From Bacteroidota bacterium (lineage in GTDB: Bacteria > Bacteroidota > Bacteroidia > Chitinophagales > BACL12), in NCBI GenBank assembly GCA_016706255.1, contig JADJJZ010000030.1, positions 62,001 through 126,000 on the forward strand: 64,000 bases of DNA. Reading direction: 5' to 3'. Under the pieces are notes generated by a model that had not been told where the DNA came from, did not search any database, and saw only the letters and a list, made by a program, of their open reading frames with translations. Position 1 is the first letter of the stretch. Every line of letters starts with the position of its first letter. This document shows, in pieces, positions 8,993-18,429 of this stretch. The position numbers and the translations under genes are program-made.

Positions 8993-10240
8993 ATGGAAAA
9001 TCATCAATTTCGTCCTGAGAGCCTCATGATGAGTTATGGCTACAAGCCTGAACTTAGTGAAGGCGCAATAAAATGTCCGATATTTCAAACATCCACTTTT
9101 GTTTTTAAAAATGCAGAAGCAGGAAAACGTTTTTTTGAAGTTGCTTACGGATTAAGCGAACAAAAACCCGGTGAAGAGCAGGGTTTAATTTATTCGCGAC
9201 TTAATAACCCCGACCTCGAAGTATTGGAAAACCGCCTTACCCTTTGGGATGGCGCCGATGCCTGCGCCGTTTTTTCAAGCGGCATGAGTGCAATTTCTAC
9301 TGTTTTGTTAGAGTTCCTGAAGCCGGGTTCATTTGTGTTGTACAGCGCGCCGCTGTATGGTGGTACCGACCATTTTATCAATCACGTATTGCCGCAATGG
9401 GGCATAGAAAGTGCCGGATTTGATGCAAATAGTACTGAAGAAGATATCGAAAATATCATTCTTTCAAAAGGCGGAAAACATTTGCGCTTAATTTATGTGG
9501 AAACCCCTGCCAATCCGACAAACGCATTAATTGATTTGCAAATGTGCAAACGTATTGCAAATAAATTTTCGAATGATGAAAAACAAGTGGTGCTTGCAGT
9601 TGACAATACTTATATGGGCCCGCTGTGGAGTCACCCGTTAAAACACGGAGCAGATTTAGTAATCTATTCTGCTACAAAATATATTGGCGGACATAGTGAT
9701 GTGATTGCAGGTGCCGTTTTGGGAAATCATGCATTAATGACACGCATTAAAACAATGCGCACATTTATGGGAAATATGATGAGTCCGTGGACCGGCTGGT
9801 TATTGTTGCGGAGTTTGGAAACATTAAAACCCAGAATGGAATTACAAGCGCAAAATGCTGTAAAAGTTGCCGAATTTTTGCGCGAACATCCTAAAGTTGA
9901 AAAAGTGTATTACCTCGGTTTTTTAGAAGAAGGTACCGAACAATATGCCATTTATCGCAATCAATATTTATCTGCAGGCGCAATGTTAAGTTTTGATGTT
10001 GTGGGTGGAGAAAAAGAAGCGTTTACATTTTTAAACAATCTAAAACTAATCAAACTCGCAGTATCATTGGGCAGCACCGAATCGTTAGCTGAACACCCTG
10101 CTACGATGACTCATGCTGATGTATCACAAACTGAAAAAGATAAATTGGGCATCAGCGAAAAACTCGTGCGTATTAGTATTGGCGTTGAATATTATGAAGA
10201 TTTAATTTTTGATATTGACCAAGCGTTAAGTTTAATTTAA
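8993..10240 (+). CDS. Cys/Met metabolism PLP-dependent enzyme (cystathionine gamma-synthase or methionine gamma-lyase type)
   Basis: A 415-residue fold-type I PLP enzyme of the trans-sulfuration family. Family marks are GLIYSRLNNPDLEVLENRL near residue 63, FSSGMSAIST near 96, VDNTYMGPLWSHPLKHGADL near 200 and the Schiff-base lysine in IYSATKYIGGHSDVIAG near residue 229. The C-terminal VSLGSTESLAEHPATMTHAD is the substrate-binding loop of the group. Members interconvert cystathionine, homocysteine, methionine and cysteine or release sulfide, and sequence alone does not separate gamma-synthase from gamma-lyase here. The gene stands alone between a terminator and a strong hairpin, so it is monocistronic. 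Confidence 0.9.
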   Translation: MENHQFRPESLMMSYGYKPELSEGAIKCPIFQTSTFVFKNAEAGKRFFEVAYGLSEQKPGEEQGLIYSRLNNPDLEVLENRLTLWDGADACAVFSSGMSAISTVLLEFLKPGSFVLYSAPLYGGTDHFINHVLPQWGIESAGFDANSTEEDIENIILSKGGKHLRLIYVETPANPTNALIDLQMCKRIANKFSNDEKQVVLAVDNTYMGPLWSHPLKHGADLVIYSATKYIGGHSDVIAGAVLGNHALMTRIKTMRTFMGNMMSPWTGWLLLRSLETLKPRMELQAQNAVKVAEFLREHPKVEKVYYLGFLEEGTEQYAIYRNQYLSAGAMLSFDVVGGEKEAFTFLNNLKLIKLAVSLGSTESLAEHPATMTHADVSQTEKDKLGISEKLVRISIGVEYYEDLIFDIDQALSLI

Positions 10241-10260
10241 GGAATTAAATAATTTCGTTG

Positions 10261-10300
10261 ATCAGGAAGTTGTTGTTATTAAAAACAACAGTTTCCTGAT
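10261..10300 (+). terminator. Hairpin terminator after the PLP enzyme
   Basis: ATCAGGAAGTTGTTGTT and its near-perfect inverted copy AACAACAGTTTCCTGAT form a long stem with a loop of six. The U-tract is weak (TTACGTTT), so termination efficiency is uncertain. From here to 10608 I see no gene or clear motif. Confidence 0.6.
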
Positions 10301-10608
10301 TACGTTTCCCTATAAATAATTAATTAACATCAGCGAAAATTAACTGAATGAATTTGTATACAAATAATCCTCGCAGTAAAGAAGATGTAAGTGGTTGCTT
10401 TAATATAGGGTTTCAATTTTTATAAAAGGAATAAATGGCTTTACCCTATAAGTATATAAAACTGAAGAGTTTGCAGAGTATTATATGATCATTCCATAAA
10501 TCAAATTTCCTACAGCATTAAAAAAATACCATTTGCGAATGTATAAAAATTTGCAGGGGAACTACGATATTAATGCCATTTGTTATTTCAACAGTGTATC
10601 ACTCTGGT

Positions 10609-10983
10609 TCATATGGGTTCCGATCCATCAAAAGGCTCTTGATACCCGCCCGTGTTATAAAACAAGTCCATATCCCAAGTCATTTTAATTGGCATTTCTC
10701 CCTTAACAAAATTTATAAATGCACCAAAAGTAATCGAACTGGAGATTTCAATGATCTTGGCAGAATCGCCATTATATTGACCTGTTTCAGGTGAGTATGT
10801 CCCAAACCTGTTCATTACAACATTGAATTTTGTGGTATCTATCCAAAGATATTCTTCAAATTCTGAATCAAATGCATTTAATTCATCCGCAGTAGGGTCG
10901 TATCCAATATAAATGGTGTCTAAATGTCCATTTGCATCTTCAAAGTACAACGGTATTGACCATTGTGGTGTTGTATCCTGCAA
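10609..10983 (-). pseudogene. Remnant or frameshifted gene for an exported hypothetical protein
   Basis: An open frame of up to 124 codons on the minus strand with protein-like composition (WSIPLYFEDANGHLDTIYIG, DPTADELNAFDSEFEE, MPIKMTWDMDLFYN). Only a TTG is available as start. Just upstream, another frame reads a hydrophobic stretch (LFLLSFAG or FVFIVFC) that would serve as a signal peptide, so the N-terminus appears to be separated from the body by a frameshift. The product is not recognised; its content fits exported Bacteroidota proteins with a trimmed N-terminus. It may be a decayed gene or contain a sequencing error. The bases from 10984 to 11412 hold no gene that I can support. Confidence 0.45.
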
Positions 10984-11412
10984 AAGACAATAAAAACAAA
11001 TTGATTAAGTAATTTAAAACCGTGTGTTTTGTATCCCGTCAAAATCAAAAGCCAAAAAATCGAGGAGCTGATGCGGTTTAGCGACTCTAATATGAGAACT
11101 AAGAAGAATTAATTAACCTAGTAAGTACCCTTTACTTACAGTTATAAAATTCTATCTATCTCGGCTTTATACCTAAGACAAAAATTTCGATTTATTGGAG
11201 CAGTTTTTTATCGGTTTGCACATTAACTACTTGATTATCAACAGGTTATATGTTTTTAAAAGGGTCATTTAGCGGAAATTATAGGCATTTATCACCCAAA
11301 AAAAACTGTAAAAAGTCATAATTCATCCAAATTCATATCTGCTTTTCAACTTTAAGGGTTAAAAATTACCATTCTGAAGCAAGTTTAATCTTTACATCAA
11401 GTTATATAAATA

Positions 11413-11446
11413 AAAAAAATCGCGCCGAGGAGTGACGCGATTTTTT
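11413..11446 (-). terminator. Terminator of the 11.5-13.6 kb T9SS gene
   Basis: AAAAAATCGCG and CGCGATTTTTT form a perfect stem around an 11-base loop; on the minus strand the stem ends in a T-run. It lies 20 bp after the stop codon of the gene read leftward. Confidence 0.85.
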
Positions 11447-11466
11447 GAATTGGTAGTATAAACCTA

Positions 11467-13650
11467 CTATTGAATTGACAAAGCCTGTGTTGACAGGGAA
11501 CTTCCTCTATTAATTTCAATCAGATAATTACCTGCAGATAATGCACTGATATCAATTGAGTTAGATGTTCCGTTTGTGCTGTTATTTTCATAAACTACTT
11601 TTCCTGTAAGGTCAGTAATTTTAATTCCTACAATTGCATCAGCAGAAGTATTATCGATATAAACAACATCATTTGCTGGGTTAGGATAAATGGTTAATCC
11701 TTCAGCAAGTGGATTCTCTACACCTGCATTTTCTTCTGCAGTCATTGTTTTTTGTTGTGGTGCTACCGGAATTACTTCACGGTCAATTTTAATTGCACTT
11801 ACACCAACAAAACTTAATTCAACTTCTTCAGCATCAGTTTTGCCTGAAATATTATCTACAACAACAATACTTAAAGTACCAATCTGGCCGTCACCTGAAG
11901 TGTTTGCGCGATCTTTACGCACGATAGTTCCAGTAACTTGTTTAGTATCACCAAATGTTTTGCTCAAACGTAATGTTTCACCAACATTACCCATCCATGA
12001 ATCATCCCAGTTTATTTTTAAACTAGCTGCATCAATTACATCTGCATCAACATTAATTGTAAATGTGATACCATAAATTTCATCAATGCTGGTTAAATCA
12101 TCGCCCAACATAATTGGAATTTCATTTAAACCAATTTGTAAAACATCAGTTGCAGGCGCAAAATATAATGGAGCTTCTCCACCTTCTAATCTTGTATTAT
12201 TTAATGGATGATCTAAACCTAAGTTATTAATTACTGCAGTTGTATCATCATCATTAATTGTTCCGTTACCATCACAGTCGGTCCATTTTAAATCATTTAA
12301 AATATACCAATAAACAGAATCCGGTTCCATCCACGCAGCAGCTAATTTACCAGACCAATCGATAGTCATATCTTCACGTGGAGTTCCTGTTGCACCGTAG
12401 TTAATACCGATTTCAAATAAATCGCTACCATCGGCATAACCATCATTATTAGCATCACCCGGCCAAACGCAATTGAAAATACAATCGTCGAATGAACCAT
12501 CAGCATTTGATTTAATTACTGTAAAACGCTGATCAAAATTTTCTAACCATTGACGACCAGCAATTAAATATCCACCATCGGCAGTATTTTCTACATCCCA
12601 AACTTCCATTCCGGTTTCTCCGAATCCGCCCGGTGCTGCCATTATTGGAATTGCTATATTACCTAATTCAGCACCTGTTTCGCCATCCAGTACCCAGCCT
12701 GCTGTGCTTAATTCGCCACCATCCTGACTCCAGCTTATTACATTGCCACCGGCTAATTCAACAGCCCAAGCACCTTCTTCATAAGGAGAACCGTGATTCA
12801 AAAATGTAGCCCATTCAACAGAACCTTCTGCATTTAATTTTCTTACTGTTCCATTATAATTACCGAGCCCATCAGCTCCTGAACCACTTAAAAGTAATCC
12901 GCCATCAGCGGTGGTTTTTAAGCCATTCCAATAACCATATTCCCATTCAATTCCCCATGGAATATATGTTGAATATTCAAGATCTAAATCACTATCGAAT
13001 TTATACACGATTTTATTTCCGTAGTTTCCTGTTGCATATGCAAATCCACCATCAGCGGTTGCGGTAATACCTACTTCTTTATACTCAAAATAACTCCATA
13101 ACCAGGCAGCTCCTGTATCAGGCGCAACGGTCCAGCTTGACAATAAACTACCATCTGTGCCCACTTCATAAAAAGTATGCTCAAAATCTGCTAAACCACC
13201 AATAATAATTCGTCCGTCAGTTAAACGCACTGCTTGTCCACCATATATATAATAATTACCGGCCCAGGCATCTGTAGTCCATTCTAATGCGCCATCAGTA
13301 TCAAGAGTTACAATTTCAGGTAAGCCGATATCAGAATTATAAAAAATTGATACACCACCATCATCATTTGGTAAAACGCTATTCGCATTTCCGTATGTCC
13401 ATCCTAAACCCACTGGCGTATAGCTCCATAATTGTTCGCCATTTGCATCTAATTTAACTACATAACCGCCTGTTATTAAAGCCGGGTCATCTCCGCCTAA
13501 ACCACAAGCCCAGTAATTACCATCCGGGCCTTGAGCTACATCGCTAGCCCAATTTCCTGATTGTGCGAAACCCCAGCTCTGGGCGTTTGCAACGTTTGAG
13601 AAAGAAAATGCCAAGAGGAGCATGGCAATAGGAGTAAATAGTTTTTTCAT
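11467..13650 (-). CDS. T9SS type A secreted protein with dockerin-like and cohesin-like regions
   Basis: About 727 residues when started at the ATG at 13650, which gives a clean signal peptide (MKKLFTPIAMLLLAFSFS then NVANA); the longer frame to 13680 only adds an unlikely TTG-led tail. The first 380 residues are repeats of a delta-60-like propeller (TADGGLLLSGSG, ADGGFAYATGNYG, ADGGYLIAGRQW). Two Ca-binding dockerin-like loops follow (PGDANNDGYADGSDLF, DCDGNGTINDDDTT), then a domain of beta strands resembling a cohesin module (IYGITFTINVDADVI, IGTLSIVVVDNISG), and a type A sorting CTD (LTIYPNPANDVVYI to the end). It is exported by T9SS and probably held on the surface. A close paralogue lies directly upstream. 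Confidence 0.85.
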   Translation of the reverse strand: MKKLFTPIAMLLLAFSFSNVANAQSWGFAQSGNWASDVAQGPDGNYWACGLGGDDPALITGGYVVKLDANGEQLWSYTPVGLGWTYGNANSVLPNDDGGVSIFYNSDIGLPEIVTLDTDGALEWTTDAWAGNYYIYGGQAVRLTDGRIIIGGLADFEHTFYEVGTDGSLLSSWTVAPDTGAAWLWSYFEYKEVGITATADGGFAYATGNYGNKIVYKFDSDLDLEYSTYIPWGIEWEYGYWNGLKTTADGGLLLSGSGADGLGNYNGTVRKLNAEGSVEWATFLNHGSPYEEGAWAVELAGGNVISWSQDGGELSTAGWVLDGETGAELGNIAIPIMAAPGGFGETGMEVWDVENTADGGYLIAGRQWLENFDQRFTVIKSNADGSFDDCIFNCVWPGDANNDGYADGSDLFEIGINYGATGTPREDMTIDWSGKLAAAWMEPDSVYWYILNDLKWTDCDGNGTINDDDTTAVINNLGLDHPLNNTRLEGGEAPLYFAPATDVLQIGLNEIPIMLGDDLTSIDEIYGITFTINVDADVIDAASLKINWDDSWMGNVGETLRLSKTFGDTKQVTGTIVRKDRANTSGDGQIGTLSIVVVDNISGKTDAEEVELSFVGVSAIKIDREVIPVAPQQKTMTAEENAGVENPLAEGLTIYPNPANDVVYIDNTSADAIVGIKITDLTGKVVYENNSTNGTSNSIDISALSAGNYLIEINRGSSLSTQALSIQ

Positions 13651-13763
13651 ATTCGCGCTATTTAAAGGTATCTGAGACAATTTTACAGATACAAATATCT
13701 ACTACCCCAAAGCTAAGTTAAAGAACAGAAAAATTAGCTTATAGCACGAAAATAAACGCAAAA

Positions 13764-13800
13764 TCACGCTAATTTGCTGATTATCAACAAATTAGCGTGA
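13764..13800 (-). terminator. Perfect 12-bp hairpin between the T9SS paralogues
   Basis: TCACGCTAATTT and AAATTAGCGTGA form a perfect stem with a 13-base loop, followed on the minus strand by TTTTGCGTTTATTT. It lies just beyond the stop of the upstream paralogue and probably ends its transcript. Confidence 0.65.
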
Positions 13801-13832
13801 CAAAATTGTCTGATTTATAGATTTTTTGGCGA

Positions 13833-16028
13833 TTAATCTTTTAAAATATCCAGTATTTGCGCCTGTTTGCCGGTAGCGGTTTGTATTTCAAGCACATATT
13901 GACCGTTGGCAAGCTCAGGTAATATTATGGTTGTAGATGTAATGGTATTTGTCGAAAACACCATTTGTCCATACATATTAAATAACTGAATTGTTTTTAC
14001 CTGATTAATATCAGCTATATTTAATTCATTACCTGTTACCGGATTAGGATATATAATAATTGCTTTTATATTTTCATCAACAATTGCATTTGGCGATTCA
14101 ACTGTTACATCATTTGCAACAATACTTAATTCTTCATCATTCACATCAATTGCTTTTACATTTTCGAAACGCAAACTAACGGGAGTACCTTCTGTTTTTC
14201 CTGCAATATTATCGATCACAACAAAATTTAATGTTCCTATTTGTCCGTAACCCGATGCATTTGTTTGATCCGTTTTTGCAAGTGCACCTGCAGCGGCGGC
14301 AACATCAATACTTGTTTTTGATAAATGTAATACGTCATCAACATTACCCATAAATGAATTGGTAAAATTAATTTTTACTGAAGTTGCATCAATATCATCT
14401 CCTTCAACAATTGCAGTAAAACGAATTCCATAAATTGCATCTACCGATTCCGATGCATTACCTAATAAAATCGGAATACTGTTTAAACCAATATGTAAAG
14501 GACCATCGGGAGCAAAAATTAATGGCACTTCACCTTCTGTTGTTTTTAATGCATATACAGCATGTGCAAGAGAAAAATTTGTGCTTACTGCAGTAGTATC
14601 ATCATCATTAATAATACCATCACCATTACAATCAACATATTTATGATTTTCACCTGATGGTAAAGTGGTTGTCCATTCGTTTGCACTATGTCCGTACCAT
14701 CCAATACTCATATCAACACGAGGATCACCGGTAGCGCCGTATCCCAGGCCAATGGCAAGCAAATCATCCATGTCGGCTAAACCGCTGTTATCAGCATCGC
14801 CGGGCCATACGCAATTAAAAATACAATCAGGCATTACATCACCTGCGCCTGAAGCAATAACTAAATAATAAGAAGGCTCAGCAATTGTCCATGCAATACC
14901 ACCAGTTACATATTGATCAGTGGCAAAAGTTTCAACAAATTCAAATGCATTATAAGGCGCATAATCTAATACTGTAGTTCCCGTTTCAACGAGAGCGGAA
15001 TTTAAATGGACAATTTCTACATAATCACCTACTGCCATATCCCATGAATCACCAGAAAAATTATATCTGATTAATTTATAATTTCCTGAAGCCGTTTGTG
15101 ATATATCACCACTTGTTGAATGTAATAATCCGCCGGAAACATTTTGAAAGTTTATAAAATTGTAAGCTGTATTACAACGTGCAATTGTTGCCTGATAATT
15201 ATCGGCAAAAAAACCGGTATTTCGTGCTCCTGAAATTATGACACTACCATCTGAATTTAAATTAATTTGTGTTGGGAAAAAATTATCAGTTGCATAACCG
15301 ATTGTATTTCTTTCTTCGAGATTTAATCCCGCATCAATTTTTATTAAGTCACAATAAAATGTATCCAAAACACCAAAGCGCGTAGCAAATAAAAATCCGC
15401 CATCTGCTGTATTTATAATATCACCTGTTAATGCAGTAATTACCGTTAAGCCAATTAAATCTGCATATATATGTGTAGTTGTTGAAATTAAATTACCTGT
15501 TGTATTATCAACGGTATATATATCAAGCTGACGAAATACATCGTTTGCAACAACACAGGCAATATCACCTGATGGTAATTGATAAGCATACGTTTGTGCG
15601 GCAGTATTTTCACCCAGCAAGTCAGACCATGATGAACTCTCCCAAACCATATTGCCTGAAGCATCTGTTTTGAGGAACCACGGACGGTAACTTGGTCCAA
15701 TGAGTGTAGAAATCATAAATCCACCATCAGAAGGCACTTCGGCGATCCGGTTAACAATTTCTATAGAACCGGGTTTATCATGTGATTGTTCCCAAAGTAC
15801 ATTTCCGGCAAAGTCGGTTTTAGCCATCAAGACTTCACCTTCCATTATATCAATTAACCCGGCTTCGCCAACGGTTAATATACCATCGCCTAATACCAGC
15901 GCAGCTTTCGCATCGGCTCCAGGCCAAACGGCAGCAGCTTCTTTCGCATAAACCCATGGGTCCTGGGCCATTGCTACTGTGGCAATAGCCAGCAGTGCAC
16001 TAAAGAGTATAGATTTCATCGCTCTCAT
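13833..16028 (-). CDS. T9SS type A secreted dockerin-like paralogue
   Basis: About 731 residues from the ATG at 16028 (MRAMKSILFSALLAIATVAMAQ, signal peptide); the extension to 16058 has no ATG. It has the same architecture as its neighbour: propeller-like repeats (NTADGGFLFATRFG), the near-identical phrase DCIFNCVWPGDAD leading into two dockerin-like loops (DADNSGLADMDDLLAIG, DCNGDGIINDDDTT), a cohesin-like beta domain and a type A CTD (IIYPNPVTGNELNIADI). The two genes are clearly a tandem duplication with diverged N-terminal regions. Each has its own terminator, so expression need not be coupled. Role in surface adhesion or matrix is inference. Confidence 0.85.
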   Translation of the reverse strand: MRAMKSILFSALLAIATVAMAQDPWVYAKEAAAVWPGADAKAALVLGDGILTVGEAGLIDIMEGEVLMAKTDFAGNVLWEQSHDKPGSIEIVNRIAEVPSDGGFMISTLIGPSYRPWFLKTDASGNMVWESSSWSDLLGENTAAQTYAYQLPSGDIACVVANDVFRQLDIYTVDNTTGNLISTTTHIYADLIGLTVITALTGDIINTADGGFLFATRFGVLDTFYCDLIKIDAGLNLEERNTIGYATDNFFPTQINLNSDGSVIISGARNTGFFADNYQATIARCNTAYNFINFQNVSGGLLHSTSGDISQTASGNYKLIRYNFSGDSWDMAVGDYVEIVHLNSALVETGTTVLDYAPYNAFEFVETFATDQYVTGGIAWTIAEPSYYLVIASGAGDVMPDCIFNCVWPGDADNSGLADMDDLLAIGLGYGATGDPRVDMSIGWYGHSANEWTTTLPSGENHKYVDCNGDGIINDDDTTAVSTNFSLAHAVYALKTTEGEVPLIFAPDGPLHIGLNSIPILLGNASESVDAIYGIRFTAIVEGDDIDATSVKINFTNSFMGNVDDVLHLSKTSIDVAAAAGALAKTDQTNASGYGQIGTLNFVVIDNIAGKTEGTPVSLRFENVKAIDVNDEELSIVANDVTVESPNAIVDENIKAIIIYPNPVTGNELNIADINQVKTIQLFNMYGQMVFSTNTITSTTIILPELANGQYVLEIQTATGKQAQILDILKD

Positions 16029-16189
16029 AAAGTTATTCTGTTTGGTTCTCAATAGCACAAATGTCTGCTAAAAATATTGTGATAAATATTACAAAAATGC
16101 TAATTTTATAGCGGTAAAAGTAGGCTGTGGTTTATCCTAAATGATTGATTTTCAAATGTTTAAATGGTATAATATTCTAATTTTATAGC

Positions 16190-17632
16190 ATGGCATTACC
16201 CAAAATTATTAGTATTTACAACACATTGCCACCAAAAGAACAGGAGCGGTTCGGGTTGTTTGTGCGCAGCCCCTTTCATAATACTCGTCAAAAAATCGTG
16301 GTTTTGCATACTTATATAGAGTCGCAATATTTACATCAACAAGATGAAGCCGAAATTGTATGGGATAAAAAAGCAGCGCATCAAAGTGTTTTTGGGGAGA
16401 AGAAGTTTAATGAGTTGCAGCTAAATAATCTTTTAAGCGATTTATATCAGTTGCTGGAAAAATTTTTAGCCTGGGAAAAATTTGAAGAAAAAGGTGAGCA
16501 GCAAGATGTGATGGTGATTGAAAATTTAATGGAAACATCAGCACTCGATAATGCCGGGAAAATTATCAAACAAAAAACCTTATTAAAAAATAAAGATGCT
16601 ATTGCAGGATTTAAATTGCAGCAATTAGCCGATCAATATTATTTTCAACGCTCCCGAAAAGGTAACAACGCATATTTATTAAAAGGCCAGGAAACACTCG
16701 ATATCTATTATTTAAGTAATCAGTTGCGAATTTGGTGCGAGCTGTTAAGTCGCTCCAACATTTTAGCGTTAAAATACGACGCATATAAATTTCATCGGTT
16801 TATCGATTTTCTGGAAACCAATTTAAATGAATATGGCAATCAGCCTACCATTAGTATATACTATCCTATTTTATTATGGCTGAAAGACCAGAAGAATGAC
16901 GCATGGTATGATGGTTTCAGAGAAAAACTATTCCGCCATATTGGAGAGTTTCCGGAGCAGGAAGCAAAAGACATTGTTGCCTATGTGCAAAATTATTGTG
17001 TTAAAAGAATTAACGAAGGCCGCAATGAATTTCTAAAAGAATGGCTGGAAATTTCCCGGTTTATGTTACCCCTTAATTTATTAAAAGAAGGTCAGCATAT
17101 TTCAGAATGGACCTATAAAAATATTGTTACCGCCGGTGTGCGTTTAAAAGAATTTGTGTGGACAGAGCAGTTTATTCACGAATATTATACGCAACTCGCG
17201 CCAGATGGCAGAGATAACGCTTATCAATATAACCTCGCAGTATTATATTATGAAAAACACGATTTTAATCGCGCCATGCAATTATTAAATAAAGTACATT
17301 TTACCGACCCGAATTATTATCTCGACGCAAAAAGTATTTTATTAAAAATTTATTATGACCATCATGAATACGATGCCATTATTTCATTACGCGATACGGT
17401 AAAAATATATTTGTTGCGCGATAAATTATTGAGCAAGAGTCAGAAGTCGCTTTACAAAAGTTTATTCAACAATACCATTAAACTTTACAAATTGCGTATC
17501 GACAAAGGTGTTACCAATAAAGAAAAATGGAGCGCCCGGCTTAAATTATTAAAGCAAGATGTACATAGCTCAAGCCTTGTAGCAAACAAACAATGGCTAA
17601 TGAAAGAGCTTGAGACCGTAAGTGATTCCTGA
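16190..17632 (+). CDS. Conserved alpha-helical hypothetical protein
   Basis: A 480-residue protein with no signal peptide or membrane segment, so probably cytosolic. The whole length is predicted helical with many aromatic and charged residues; the second half (from about residue 280) has a TPR-like rhythm (LAVLYYEKHDFNRAMQLLNK, YYLDAKSILLKIYYDHHEYD). The N-terminal phrase LPPKEQERFGLFVRSPFHN is a pattern that I associate with uncharacterised Bacteroidota proteins. It ends four bases before the stop of the convergent ABC permease gene, and nothing in the context tells its job. Confidence 0.7.
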   Translation: MALPKIISIYNTLPPKEQERFGLFVRSPFHNTRQKIVVLHTYIESQYLHQQDEAEIVWDKKAAHQSVFGEKKFNELQLNNLLSDLYQLLEKFLAWEKFEEKGEQQDVMVIENLMETSALDNAGKIIKQKTLLKNKDAIAGFKLQQLADQYYFQRSRKGNNAYLLKGQETLDIYYLSNQLRIWCELLSRSNILALKYDAYKFHRFIDFLETNLNEYGNQPTISIYYPILLWLKDQKNDAWYDGFREKLFRHIGEFPEQEAKDIVAYVQNYCVKRINEGRNEFLKEWLEISRFMLPLNLLKEGQHISEWTYKNIVTAGVRLKEFVWTEQFIHEYYTQLAPDGRDNAYQYNLAVLYYEKHDFNRAMQLLNKVHFTDPNYYLDAKSILLKIYYDHHEYDAIISLRDTVKIYLLRDKLLSKSQKSLYKSLFNNTIKLYKLRIDKGVTNKEKWSARLKLLKQDVHSSSLVANKQWLMKELETVSDS

Positions 17633-17636
17633 TAGC

Positions 17637-18422
17637 TTACAAATCGCGATTTTTGGTAATCACCCATCCCAGCACACAAAATAAGACTGCATAGCCAAAA
17701 CCTACGGCCAGCGAAAGTGCTGTTGGCGCAGAAGGCGGAGCTTCTAAACCACCACTCATAATATGATCAACCGGAACAGGTACCATTTTAAGGAAATAGG
17801 TAGCTACCGGCATATAATCACCAACACCATCCGGGAAAATTCCTTCGCGTAAAATCACATCAATTGGAAATAAAAACAGCAGAAAAATAATTACTGCTAA
17901 ACCGGTTCTTTTGAACAGAGTGCCAAAGAAATAACCCATGGACATCATTCCTAACGACTGAATAAAGTATGCGAAAATAAATCCGGAGTGGTCAAACATT
18001 TCACTTCTTGCTTCGGGAAGCGAATAAATATTTCCCGCAATTAATCCGCTTACTACTAATATAATGGTAGTGATAGTGCTCAATAAAACGATTAATGTTA
18101 TCTTACCCAAAGCAGCTTCCTGCCGGGTTAGACCATCAATGATATTTTGACGTAATGTGCGGTAAGTATATTCATTGCCCGTAACAAAAATTACCAGAAT
18201 CGAAATAATGATATTAAAATAACAGGCATATAATGTATAATAATTCCAGATGTTTGGAAAGCCCAGAACATTGGCAGAGGTAATGCCCTCTTCTCCGCCA
18301 CCGGCAAGGTTTTTACCGATAAGCAGTGCTAATATCATAAGCAATAAATAAATAGCAAATAATATTTTAAATGTTCTGTATGGAACAAGTTTAAGTAATT
18401 CTATTTTAAGCAGACGTATCAT
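17637..18422 (-). CDS. ABC-2 type transporter permease
   Basis: A 261-residue integral membrane protein with about six transmembrane helices (for example TFKILFAIYLLLMILALLIG, ITLIVLLSTITTIILVV, GLAVIIFLLFLFPIDVIL, GFGYAVLFCVLGWVI). The segment GNEYTYRTLRQNIIDGLTR is the cytosolic coupling motif typical of ABC-2 permeases of the bacitracin/lantibiotic exporter kind. It begins 7 bp after the ATPase gene and the two form an exporter, one copy of each subunit dimerising in the membrane. The substrate is unknown; peptides or lipids are common for this kind. Confidence 0.88.
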   Translation of the reverse strand: MIRLLKIELLKLVPYRTFKILFAIYLLLMILALLIGKNLAGGGEEGITSANVLGFPNIWNYYTLYACYFNIIISILVIFVTGNEYTYRTLRQNIIDGLTRQEAALGKITLIVLLSTITTIILVVSGLIAGNIYSLPEARSEMFDHSGFIFAYFIQSLGMMSMGYFFGTLFKRTGLAVIIFLLFLFPIDVILREGIFPDGVGDYMPVATYFLKMVPVPVDHIMSGGLEAPPSAPTALSLAVGFGYAVLFCVLGWVITKNRDL

Positions 18423-18429
18423 AATTGGG

